From: Bromus sterilis
Lineage: Eukaryota > Streptophyta > Magnoliopsida > Poales > Poaceae
NCBI GenBank assembly: GCA_950022295.1
Contig: OX465601.1
Location: 173,045,501 to 173,109,500, forward strand
Reading direction: 5' to 3'
Length of the DNA: 64,000 nucleotides
Positions within the stretch are counted from its first letter, which is position 1. Each line of letters begins with the position of its first letter. Positions 21,801 through 33,327 of the stretch are shown piece by piece. The notes under the pieces were generated by a model. The model was not told the origin of the DNA. It did not search any database and was given only the letters and a program-made list of their open reading frames with translations. Both the position numbers and the translations under genes were made by a program.

Positions 21801-23152
21801 ACGGGAACGGACCCCAGCCTCGCCGGAAACACCCCGCGGCTGCCGATCTGAACCCAGTTCAGAGCACCTACACGCAGACACTCAAAGGCTAGTCCTTTGA
21901 GGCCACAAACGTGTCGTGGACGTGCACAGAGCATGTCCACGCACACCTCAGCGACGCCCTGGTCACGCTGACCACCGGTTTGGCCGGGACCCGCAACACG
22001 GCGGCCGGAAACGCGCAACTACGGTGACCACCTACTGCACACATTCGAGGGATCAGGGGAGCACCAGGCGCTCACCTTGGGGTGCTCGGGATCGACCTCG
22101 ACGCCTTGGAGGAGACGACAGAGCAGCGGGTCGACGGCGAGGCAGAACGGCGGCACTGCGGGAGGCCTCGCCGCGGGATCGCAGCAGAGCTCCTGCAGCC
22201 AACACACCATTGGAAAGGGGGTTAGAAAAGCGCGCAGGAGGACGACCGCGAAGGCACGGCCGACGACTTGGATCAACGGCGGCGAATTTCCTCCCGATCA
22301 CCTGCGGTCACGACGGAGCAGAACAGAGCAATTGGGCGCGGCGGCGGCGACCCGAGGTGAAAAACTAGAGGAGGGGAACCCTAGGCTCTCCGGGGCGTCT
22401 CCAGTTGCTTCATATAGGGAGCCCACCTCTCCCTGGCTGGAGGGCTCCACCGTCTTGGCCGGACTCGCGCGTGAGAGAGGAGGGGAAGGGGACCTCCTAT
22501 CCACACTGGAAAGATGAAGGAGGGGGGCCCTTATATATAATCCTACGGCTTAGGGCGCCCCCAACTTACCTCTTCGTGGCTGGGCTCTAGCCCGAGAAGA
22601 GGAGAAAGGCCCAAGTGTGCTGGGCCTGCAACAGGGACAGCAAAAAAAGAAACCCCTGCCTGCCCTTTTCCATTTAATAAAACAGAAAAGTAAAATGGAG
22701 TTTTGCAGAAATATCCACAAGGTTTTAAGATACATAAAAAATATGTAAAATAAACCTTGGAATATTAGCCAATTTCTAAAATTGGTTTGCCATTTTTGGC
22801 AACAACAAAATGTGGGTCACTTTTGGTAATTCAAAAACACTTTGAACTACACCCCACCTTTTTGGTGTTGACAAAAATAAAGTGAGGGTTTTAAAACCCT
22901 TTCCAAAGAACAAGAAATGGCTATGCCAAGTTGGAGCCTTAGGGGAGCACAAATGCAAATGGAACAGTTCAATAATCACCTCTCTTGGGCCCCTCTGTTT
23001 GGAATTCAAACTCAAACCAAATGATCCCAAAACCAAATGGCAAATTAAATCATCACATGAAATCACAATCTTTAGCACCATGCCAAGTTACAAATTGAAC
23101 AGACAAAGTACAATCTCATGATGATTTACATTATTGCTCATGGGCTGTTACA
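18877..23152 (-). repeat. 3' LTR of element B
   Basis: 4276 bp. On the minus strand it starts TGTAACAGCCCATGAGC (23152) and ends GCATCGGGGGCCATACA (18877). Compared with the 5' LTR it lacks about 365 bp (equivalent to about 47700-48065). It contains the palindrome CTTTTCGAAAAG (19651-19662), a hairpin at 21916-21940, a GC-rich block (21370-22580) and an intact TATA box (22531-22541). No genes; ORFs here are shadows of base composition. Confidence 0.93.
22531..22541 (-). promoter_or_regulatory. TATA box in the B 3' LTR
   Basis: Plus-strand TTATATATAAT, the reverse of an ATTATATATAA promoter box, roughly 600 bp inside the LTR. The homologous site in the 5' LTR (49223-49232) reads TTGGATCTAA and has lost the box. 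Confidence 0.55.
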
Positions 23153-23170
23153 GCTCTCCCCTACCAACAC
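23153..23170 (-). other. Polypurine tract of element B
   Basis: Minus-strand GTTGGTAGGGGAGAGC directly before the 3' LTR start TGTAACAGCCC. It primes plus-strand synthesis. Confidence 0.7.
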
Positions 23171-24478
23171 TGGATCTCGTCCCGAGATCTAAGCATGAAA
23201 AAGCTCGGGATACTCGGAACGGAGATGATCTTCACGTTCCCACGTTGCCTCCTTCTCCGAGTGATGTCCCACTACACCTTCATGAACTTGATGGTCTTGT
23301 TGCGTGTCTTGCGCTCGAACGTCTCAAGAACACGGACTGGACGATTTGAGTAGGAAAGGTCGCACTCAGCTGAATCTCGCCCAAGTCAACGGCCTGCTCT
23401 AGCTGCTTGAAGCACTGCTTTAGCTGGGACACGTGGAACATATCAAGCACCATTGAAAAACTGTCGGGAAGCTCAAGGCGGAACGCGAGAGGTCCCCGAG
23501 TCTCAAGAATACGGAACGGGCCAACAAATCTGGGAGCAAGCTTGCCTTTGATACCAAAGTGGTGAGTACCCCTCAACGGGGACACTTTGAGGTATGCCCA
23601 TTCACCAACTTGGAAAGCTACACCATGGTGCCTTTTGTCATAATAGGCCTTCTGCCTAGACTGTGCTGCCTTGAGATGCTCCCGAATAATCCTGACCTTG
23701 TCTTCTGCCTCCTAGATCACATCTGGACCGAACAACTACCTCTCACCTGTCTCAGACCAGTTCAACGGTGTCCTGCAGTTCCGTCCATACAAGACCTCAA
23801 AGGGTGCTGCCTGCAAACTTGCCTGATAGTTGTTGTTGTAAGAGAACTGAACATATGGCAAGCATTCTTCCCACTTCATGCCAAAGGGAATGACACACGC
23901 TCGCAGCATATCCTCGAGGATTTGATTCACACGCTCAACCTGCCCACTGGTCTGAGAGTGATAAGCGGTACTGAAGACAATCTTTGTACCCAATGCCTCT
24001 TGAAAGGCCTTCCAGAAGTTTGATGTGAAGATGCTTCGACGATCAGAACGTATCTTCTTGGGAATGTCGTGCAGTGAAACAATTCTCGCGGTGTATAACT
24101 CTGCCAACTGACTAGCCGAGATAGTTTCTTTGACAGGCAGAAAATGGGCCACTTTGGACAAGTTATCAATGACAACAAAGATTGCATTATTGCCCTTTTG
24201 CGACCTCGGAAACCCGGTGACAAAGTCCATCTCAATGTGATCCCACTTCCACTCTGGAATCTCAAGTGGCTGAAGTATCCCTGCAGGCTTCTGGTCCTGT
24301 GCCTTCACTATCCTGCACACATCACATTGTGACACAAACCGGGCAACATCCCGCTTCATACGAGTCCACCAAAAGCTTTGCTTGAGATCCTGATACATCT
24401 TGGTACTACCGGGGTGCATAGACAGCTTGGAATCATGGGCCTCCTTCATGAAGACCTCCCTGAGATCACCCTCCGTGG
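23171..24478 (-). pseudogene. Integrase of element B with C-terminal tail, several stops
   Basis: Reads from the solo LTR insertion (24483) down to the PPT. HHCC zinc domain: the histidines in KEAHDSKLSMHPGS, the cysteines in CDVC near 24305. Catalytic core with Asp in EMDFVTGF, Asp in IRSDRRSIF and Glu in GQVERVNQI. The tail includes LAPRFVGPFRIL and FHVSQLKQCF. Breaks: TAG at 23736-23738, at 23712-23714 and at 23272-23274, the last exactly where element A also has a TAG, and a frameshift near 23350. The stops sit where related copies have Gln or Lys, mostly explainable as CAG to TAG. Beyond 23272 a frame with EATWERE is visible, the chromodomain-like ending of the family. Confidence 0.92.
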
Positions 24479-24483
24479 GAACA

Positions 24484-27400
24484 TGTAAGGCCTGATATGC
24501 GGTACTGTTCCAGATCTAGATGTTTCCATCCAGACCCCGGCACGAAGCACATATCGGTCCCACCACGATATATGAAAAAGCCATATGCCCCGGATTTCCA
24601 ACATGATATCACAACATTACAGATACAAGGATACAACATCTCATACAATCGGCATACAACTGCCTCAAATACAATACAACAGCGGAAGATACATGTCTGA
24701 GTACAGACTACAATCAAAAGCCTACTGGCAAAGAGAAAACATCGATCCCATAACCACACGGGTCCAGGCCCTCCACCGGGATCCGCCTAACTAGTCATCA
24801 TCGAGTCTCCACGTGAAACGTCGATCACCATACCTGTTGTCAATCAAGAACCCTAAAAAGAGTTTGGGGTAGTATCATGAGCACAGAGGTACTCACCATC
24901 CAACTATAGTGGTCATCTGACCCAGCAAGGACTTCATCACTCGTCATTCTAGGACAACTAGTAGTTTACGGTAAGGAAGGGGTAAGTGGTGAGGTTGCTG
25001 CCGCACTAGCATTTATGAAGTGGCTAACGATCTAGAGAGTAAGGTAAGAAGCCAAGCATTCGATGAGGAATTGCCTCCAACAAGTCTGCTATCCACCTAC
25101 TACGCAAACATAACACCTATCCTATCCTTGTCCTCCTCTTGGAATCCCGACGAAGAAGAAGCAGTCAAGGCACACACACGTTGATCAAGTTATATTAAGA
25201 TTATCTCAGTTGTTGTTGTCTATGAACAAGGAGTAGGTATCAAGTCGTCCATAACCGTGGACACGACTTCTCGAAAAGATTTAATCCTACAGGGGTGTAC
25301 CAACTTCCCATTACAAGGCTCCGCACGCTCGCCCATCTCTCTCAGTTGCTACCCATCACAGGCAACCATTTTATGATTTAGTTCCAAGAGATCCGAAACG
25401 ACAGGTCCCTCTAACTAACAACGAACAGATCCGGGTGGCCCCCGGGGAGTCGACAACCAATCCAAAAGCCGGCCACGCTCTCGGATCAGACTCTTCCGTC
25501 TCAACAGGGTTTGGGTTACCGATACGCCTCATGTGAGTCCTCGGGCCCTCGCCGGTCAAAGGTGGACCAACAGGGAAACCATGTCTCCGCTGGTCCGGGT
25601 TGGTTTAAAAACTACTGGTAGCTGACCAGCACACACACACGATTTCAAAAGGTAAAATCTGCTTGGGCCACCACTAGAAATGCTTGAAGCTAGGTGGGTA
25701 AGAAAAGGGGACCCCGTAAAATCCCACACGCGGTTAGGCACGCTCAGTCTTAAAACCAATACCCGGAACTCGGATCCTAGGTGACTCGAATGGAACAAAG
25801 CGTCTGGGCGGGATAGCCTAGACCTTCCATCCTTCGTCGAATATAGTCAACATTATAGTAATCAGATCATCAACAACAATAATAATAATAATGTGATATC
25901 CCAAACCAAGGAGTAACAGGGTAACATCGTAGCATCCTAAGCATGCATACTAAGCAGGGGCTGAGCAACGAGAAATAGTAACATAGCAGTACAAGGTTTG
26001 CTGGGAAGGGACATGGCTGTATCGGTTTAAAAGAGGCTGTAAACATGTGGTAGGATCAAACATTGAACCTAACCTATACTAGCATGCAAACCGCTGGTTT
26101 AAATAGAATGGATCATAAGTAATGTATAGTCCTTGCCTGTTGATAAGTCGGGTTCCGAAGGTGTAGTTGATCGCAAGCTCGCAACGTCTCCGAAGGTGCC
26201 CCCGGAAGCACACAAGAGGATAAACACTGGAAAGCAATCAACGAGCAAGCATCTATTACTACGAGTCAAACACAATCAAGAAGGCAACACATAGCACGAC
26301 AACGCGATACGGATCTATCGTCGAGAACGGTTACTAACAGTTTAAGTGGGGTATCGGTCACACACGACGATACCGCACATTTCGAATCGGTTCAAGTTGT
26401 TTAACTACAGGTGATCAACAAAGGTTGTTAACATGGCAACTCAAGCAAGCATGGCATATCACACAAACATGTCAAGAGGTGAAGCACAAAGTAAACTATC
26501 TATGCTAATCAATTTAAGTGAGACACAACCTAAACATGGCATAACACTAAGTGCTGCACGATGATTAAAACATTTGGTACTGTTCTGTCCTTAACCATAT
26601 TTTAGGTTGGTTTACAACGGCAAACAATAACATAAACACAAAGTACACGAAAAACTAATCAAGTTACATATAAGGCACACTGCAAACGGAGTTACGGTTA
26701 AAAAGATACGAGCAAAACAAGTTTGCAACACAATCTGCCAACATCACGAAGCACACTTTAGAGCAATGCATAAACAGGATAATCAATGCAAACATGCTCA
26801 CAACTGATATGGAATTAAAGTAGACATGTCAGGGAAGGCATGGAAAAAAGAATCATGCAAAAAGGCATCATAGATCAAAAGATATTAAGCAAACAACATG
26901 GCATCGCAAACTAACAGACTTAGAGAAAAACAGAGGTGGCTGTCAAAAACAGCAGCATACAAACTTTGGAGCTAAATAACTATATGACAAGAAAGCATAT
27001 CATGACAATGCAATACATATAATGAAAGTAGACATGATTCTTAACAATATGCAATTGGAATCACTCAATTCCAATAAACGGTCGCGACACACTCGTCGAC
27101 CGAAGTTGCAACAAAATAACAGTTTCAGCAACAACAGCACATTAACATCAGGATAGCTACTTTGGAGCAAGATTTAATACAGCTAAAGCACCCAAACATG
27201 GCAAGTTAAAGCATGGAAAAGAATTAAACATGATGCTTAACACATAGGAGAAAGAATCAAAGCAATAGGCCTCATGGATTTGTTACAATCATCATGCAAA
27301 GTTGCAACAAAATAATAACAACAACACTTAACAGGAAAAAGTAGCAGTTTAACGGCCTGATGCGTTGTTCAGCACACCATTACACAATCAAGATGAGCTC

Positions 27401-28778
27401 AAATGCAAATGCTCACAAAAGATGAATTAAAGTACACGCAATTCTGAGCAACTTTCGTTTTGAGGGCACGTTCATCGGAGCTACGGATTACTCGCAAACA
27501 TCAACGCAAAACAGCATCAGCACACAGTTTTTATCAGACTTAGCAAAATCTGGAAAATGGAAAAACAACAGAAAAAAAAGGGAGCCGGGCCTCACCCAGC
27601 TGGGCTCGGCCCAAAACGGCCTGGAGGCGGATCTCGCGCCTGACCTTGGGCTGGCCTGGCGGCTGGTGGCTGGGCCACTTGGAGGCGGGGCGGCCCACCT
27701 GGTGGCTGCAACGGGAGGCCGACAGGCACGCGCTCTCCGGCGGCGCGGTTGCCGGCTGGCTCCCGGCGGCGAGGTGGCGCCGGACCTGGCCGCGAGGACG
27801 GAGCGGGGCGAGGCTGGGGCGGCGGATCCGGTGCAGGGGGCGGCGTCGGTTTCGGTGGTGGCCACGGGCGGCGGGGCGCGCAGAGCTCGGGCTCGCCGGC
27901 CTCAAGCCATGGCGCGGATTGGTTCGAGCTTGAGGCCTTCATCCGCTGCGAGACAAAGGGAGGGAGGTCAGGAGGAAGGGAGGAGAGGGGAAGGAGAGGG
28001 GTGAGAGGGAGACCGGGAGGAGGAGAAGGGAGAGGAGGAAGGGGGGCGGCCGGCTGCCGACCGGACGGCGGCGGCTTGCCCACGGGCATGGAGGAGGCGA
28101 CTTGGAGGACGAGAGAGAGGTGCGGTTGGGCTGACGTGGCGCTCTCCTAGCCGTCAGATCGGGCGATCTGACGGTCCAGATCTGCTGGGCTGGAATTGCT
28201 GCGAAAAAATTGGGGTATTGGGCAAATTTTGGGGCAAAAACAGGGGTGTGGCTGCATATTTTGTGCTAGGGAAACCATAGAAATGGGTGGGAGTGTGGTG
28301 GTCTTTATATAGCCCCGGTGGCTGGCAGTTTGCAAAAACATCCCCAATTTTTCTCTCGCGCGCGGGGGCTCGCGTTTCTGACCGCCGGGGGTCCGCAATA
28401 CCTCTTATTCGGGTAAAACTTCGAACTGCGCGATCAGCGCGTCGAGCCGGCGGTGTTCACCTCGCGTTGGAACCGTTCCGAGAACACTTTCCGACGCGCT
28501 ACAAAAATATCCCGTTTAATTATTAAACGGGGTTTTTCGTTCCGTTGGCTGCGGCTGGTCTCGTGTGGTTTTCGCGACGGTGATCGGGTGAAACCCGGTG
28601 TCGCGAAGGTCGAGTGTCAGGGTGGCAAGGGTCGGTCTACGTCCGATACGAGATAAGAGAGGGAAAAATAATCGCCGATCGATAAATCGGGGATGCAAAC
28701 ACCACAAACAAATCAGGCAATCAAACAATTCACACCGAAAACAAATTTTTTATTTTTTGTGAAAACTGGGCTGTTACA
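24484..28778 (-). repeat. Solo LTR of a B-related gypsy family
   Basis: 4295 bp flanked by GAACA on both sides (24479-24483 and 28779-28783), inserted in B pol between RNase H and integrase. Minus strand starts TGTAACAGCCCAG and ends CAGGCCTTACA. Blocks at 24960-25800 match the B LTR closely enough to be the same superfamily but a distinct family. No PBS, PPT or coding region, hence a solo LTR left by recombination between two LTRs. It contains palindrome CTTCTCGAAAAG (25267-25278), a CAA/TAA microsatellite (25872-25892), a GC-rich block (27590-28145) and a TATA box (28303-28312). ORFs in the GC block occur in all frames and are not genes. Confidence 0.93.
28303..28312 (-). promoter_or_regulatory. 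TATA box of the solo LTR
   Basis: Minus-strand CTATATAAAG about 465 bp inside the LTR, between a GC-rich block and the downstream AT-rich part. It is a standard LTR promoter position. Confidence 0.55.
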
Positions 28779-28783
28779 GAACA

Positions 28784-29334
28784 ACAACTCGCTCTTTGGA
28801 CAACACGGTGCCGTCACTATGCACTGAAAAGCAACCGTACTTGGGAACTAAGGCGACAATGCCCCTGCTTTATTTTCTGAATCATCGAACTGCCAGACTT
28901 AGCTTCACGGATCCTCTCATGGATAGTGGGCTCTACCACAAGGTTGTTGAGATAACCTGTTGGAACCAGCTCGAGATTGAGCTTGCGGAACTTCTCACAC
29001 AAGTCAGGGTGAATCTCTTGCACCTGGATATTGTTGCAATCGCCCTTGCGGCTTAACGCATCGGCTATGACATTCGCCTTCCTAGGCGTGTACTGAATAT
29101 CAACAGAGTACTCAATAATGGTTTCAAGCCACCTTCTTTGCCTCAAGTTCAAATTGGGCTGAGTGAACAAGTACTTCCGACTTTTATGATCGGTGAACAC
29201 ATCCACCTTTCTCCCTAGGAGGAGGTGCCGCCAAGTAACCAAAGCATGTATCACTGCAGCCAGCTCCAAATCGTGGGTCGGATAGTTCGTCTGACTTTGC
29301 TTCAACTGTCGTGAGGTATACGCCACAATGTTCT
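28784..29334 (-). pseudogene. RNase H of element B, 3' half
   Basis: Continues the B pol gene below the A insertion: VAYTSRQLKQSQTNYPTH, DLELAAVIHALVTWRHLL, FTDHKSRKYLFTQ, then YTPRKANVIADALSRK, the classic gypsy RNase H string with its conserved DLELAAV and ADALSR motifs. After about 28850 the frame shifts; a different frame carries on toward the integrase linker and is cut at 28783 by the solo LTR. The first nine codons of the open frame at 29362-29336 derive from the LTR of A and are not part of the gene. Confidence 0.9.
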
Positions 29335-32300
29335 TGTCGGGACCCGGGGTTAGCGTATGCAAGCTTCGCTACAACACAATCATATGGAGAGCCGAGAACC
29401 GTACCCACTTGGCTAAGCAGAGAAGGCCAAGCACAGAACGTTCTCGGAAAGCATCGAACGTGAGGGGCGTCCCATCCAGGCCGGATGATCAACTGAAATG
29501 GGTCCTCATCGTCCGCACACAAGTCTAAATGACATGGGTGGTGGACTCCCATACTCATAGACAAGTCGCCTCAACCATACTATCGATTGTATTATAACCC
29601 TTACATAGACTTACTCCAGCCCGATCACTTAGTCGGGGTCTAGGGCGGGCTCGATCATACATCAAAGTGTGCACGAGACAGAGTCTCGAACAATCGCATC
29701 GCGATGCCCCAAGCTGCGCACATCTAAGGGCCACTTGGTGTATAAAAGACCGCCAGCCAGATCACAACTAAGGTCTCGAAAACCCATACTAAGACATGCA
29801 TGTTATAAACATACACGCAGCACACATGCCTTGTATGAACAGCAGGTATCATTGCAATTCTCTACAAAGTATATATCTTTATTAATAGCTCTTACAGAGT
29901 GCACACAGAGATCACAAGCATGTGATCCAACATTACAACGAACAAGTGGAAGCAAAGTAGGTCTGAGTACAGACAAGTTTAACAAATGGCTTAGAGAAGC
30001 CTTATCTAAAAACAAGCCCTCCACGAGGGAACCAGTCATCTGACTGGGACTATACTAGCTTGGTCTTGGTCTGAGTCTTCATTCTTCGAGCTTCGTTTAG
30101 AAGTCACCATCGGGGTCGGTGGGTTCATCTAAAACATAGTTTAAGCAAATGTGAGTACAAAATCGTACTCATCAAGACTTACATAGGAGCTATACTACTC
30201 ATGCACATGTATCAAGGTAAAGGGAGGTGGGGTTCCACTTGCAGAAGTGCCAGCTTTGACTTGGCTAGTCCTGAACTACGAGTACCAGACTTGAGATAAG
30301 AAGCGTACACGAGTCCACTACATCTCTTCAACCAATTACACCACTATGGTTACTTCCTCTACTTCCCCACGAGAAGCACACCATAGCACTCACGCTCATC
30401 TTGCGAGTTTTAGAAGTATCCAGTTCAAATTGTCTAATAATCGAGCACAGCTCGCCAAGCAGTCCTTAACCGCGGACGCGGCTATTCGAATAGTTTTGTT
30501 AACCTTGCAAGGGTGTACCGCTACACACACGTGTCATCATCTTTTGCGTGTCACCGTTCAAGAGGTGACAGCGATGATGCCGCCACAACACTTCGCCCAC
30601 AGCTCCGTTCTAGTCCAGAGAGTCGCCTATCTGAGGGGGATCCGTATGGAAGTCCGGCCGAGGTTCTAGTACAGCCTCAAACGATGTGTGCAGGGTCCCA
30701 AGCCGGTCTTGAAAAGCCGTTCATCCACTTCGCAGACCGTGCCACAGCCCTACCAGAACTACGAACTACTGCGACTCTTGGGGTTCGAACGGGGTGAGGT
30801 ACTAGGATGAGAGGGGTCAGTGAGCCCAATGTGTGGTTGTACTCTTCTACTTGGATCACTACGCAAGAACTCGGGCTGAGGGCGGTGTTCAACGAGACAA
30901 CCCACTGTGTACTCCTACACAGCCTCTCATCATTCACCTTGTATTAGGGTAGATTCACCAACACGTTTCACTTTCATCAACACCATGTTTATCATCCCGA
31001 CTCACATCATAAGCAACCTCATTGTACCACTAAGCATGCAATAAGCAGTAACAGTTGCAGGGGCCACATGATATCCCTACATCTGCTAGGATTGTGGTTT
31101 GCTTACTACTGTGACAAGATGATAGGTCATGCAAAGGATATGGGTTCAACTATGCGATAGAAACGTTATCATGGTGATCATCCTAAACAATGCATAAGCG
31201 AGACATGAGAGGGAAGTGGGATTTTATCGACATGATCAATGGGGGTTTGCTTGCCTTGCTGACGAGGTTTCGATAACGGAGTCTTCAACGAAGGGGGTGA
31301 TCTCGAGCTCCGGATCCACTTCTATCCGAGAAAACAATATAAACAAAGCATAAATAAGTTTCAATGCTCAAGCACATGATTATGTTGTCAAATGATGTGA
31401 ATTACATTGATGTGATCTAGGTTTCAATTGCAACAAGTTAATTGAAGTTGATTTGAAAGTGAATTCAAATTCAAACTCCAAATGTATTTAAATTGGTCCA
31501 AGTTGCATTTGCTATCATTTGTATTTTGTAATCCAAATAAACATGTGTGTGATAAGCTTCTGAAGTGTAGGTGAAATGTAGCATAATTCCATGGTCCAAG
31601 TTGCAAAATCAATTGATTTGAATTTGAATTAAATTCAAATAAACCAAATGACTTATGCTACTGGTCCCATTTTAAAATCAACTCCAACATAGTTGAAAGT
31701 TGCATATTTGGAAAGATAATTTTCTCCTGATCATTTTTCATATATTATTTGCTATATTTGGAGTTAGTATGAATTAATTATGAAATTCCAAAGTTTGTCC
31801 TATTTTCTGGAATTTCTGTAATAATTTAAATATCTGGAAAAAAAATCCTTTAATGCGTCACTGTGGTGTCATGCTGGCGTCAGGGGGGTTTGACCCGAGT
31901 CAAACTGACAAGGGGCCCCACCTGTCTGTCTCTGTGGGTTAAATCCCTGTTAGTTTAGCTAACAGAGGGGATTAGGGGTGGCCTGGGGCCCACTGTCAGT
32001 GAGAGAGGGGAGAGGTTTAGGGCTCTGGTTAGGCTCCTAATGGCGCCGGCTTGACGCCGGTGGCTCTGGCCACGGCGGCGCCTCGCCGGAGTGCACGGGG
32101 GCGGCTGAGGAGGGGACGGGCGCGTAGCCCGTAGGCTTGCGCATCCAACGGCGCCACTGGGGGGTCTTGGGGAAGCTCTGGAGCTCGGCTAGCTCAACTG
32201 CGGCGGTGGCCGGGCCACTGGCCTCGTCGGGATCTCGCGAGAAGGCACGGGAGGGGCCAGAGATGGGGCAAAACGAGTGCGTGCTCACCCTGAGCGCGTT

Positions 32301-33203
32301 GACGAGCTCGACGGGGCCGGAGGAAGCGAGACGGTGACGAATTCCGGCGAAGACTCCGCGGCTTCGGGAACCCGGGGCCGATTCCTCTGGCACGGAGAAG
32401 AAGACGAGATCGAGGAGTCTTCTGGACAAGGCGGTGCGGCTAAACGGAGCCGTTGGCCGCGTCGGCCACGACTGCGTGCTCCGGCAGGCGCTCGGGAAGG
32501 TGAGGAATACGGCGTGGGGAGAGGGGGAGGAGGTCCAGTGAGAGAGGAAGGGGTGCGGGGGGTTGTGTGCGGCTCCGTGGCACAAGAGAGAGGGAGGGGG
32601 AGGTCTAGAAGGGCCTGGAGCCTCGTCGTGTCGTCGTCGCCGCGCTCTGCCTCCAGCGAGGTGCTTGGAGGGGCGGGGAGGAAGAAGACAAGGCGGCTCG
32701 GTGGGCTGGGCCGAGGCGACAGGAGGTGGGCCTCGCTGGTGGGCGACAGGTAAGCTGTGTTGTTTTCTTTTCTTTTTATATTTTCTGTAATATGTTTGAC
32801 CTAGCTAATAAAATAGCTAGGTATTTTTATAAATGCTGAAATTTTTTATATGGCCTCATAAATTAAAGAGCTAGCCACTTATAAAATTTGAGCATTTTTG
32901 AAATTCAAATAATTTGAATTTCAACTCAAATAGGGTTTTATTTAATTTCCAAAGCCACTGTTTGAATATTAGAAAATTCCATGAGCATGGGATTGCTCCC
33001 AAACCATTTTTAAAATGATCAGCACCATTTAAAGGAATTTTCCAAATACAGAAATGATTTTTGGAAAAAAGATTTTTATCTGGCCATTTGATTTAAATTC
33101 TCAGGGCTTTTCTTTTTCCCCATTTTTGATTTTCTTTTGGAATTTTTGGCAAGAATGCAAGGTACCTCTGATCCTAGCACATACCTAACTTGGGGTTGTG
33201 ACA
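29335..33203 (-). repeat. 3' LTR of element A
   Basis: 3869 bp; minus strand TGTCACAACCCC (33203) to GGGTCCCGACA (29335). Contains a GC-rich block (about 31900-32750), palindrome CTATTCGAATAG (30482-30493) and the ATAAAAT promoter-like box at 31221-31230. It differs from the 5' LTR by scattered substitutions, a block of about 46 bp missing near 32358, and indels of about 7 bp (near 30540) and 10 bp (near 31075). A 182-codon ORF at 32037-32585 lies in the GC block and has no recognisable domain. Confidence 0.95.
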
Positions 33204-33218
33204 ACTCGCCCCCACTCA
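33204..33218 (-). other. Polypurine tract of element A
   Basis: Minus-strand TTGAGTGGGGGCGAGT directly before the 3' LTR start TGTCACAACCCC. It primes plus-strand synthesis. Confidence 0.75.
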
Positions 33219-33327
33219 AAAGAATCTCGTCCCGAGATTCAGAAGTCTGCGGGAGGAAGGAGGGGTACTCGGCACTGAGACGGTCTTCTCTTTCCCACGT
33301 GGCTTCTTTCTCGGAGTGGTGAGACCA

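Noticed and set aside
27592..28150. Several overlapping ORFs on both strands in the solo LTR
   Set aside because: High GC removes stops in all frames; the proteins are low-complexity Pro/Arg/Gly.
24484..28778. Complete retrotransposon instead of a solo LTR
   Set aside because: No PBS, PPT, gag or pol inside, and both ends are LTR ends with a target duplication.
32037..32585. 182-codon ORF in the A 3' LTR as a captured gene
   Set aside because: It is not open over the same length in the 5' LTR (indel near 41100) and shows no domain.
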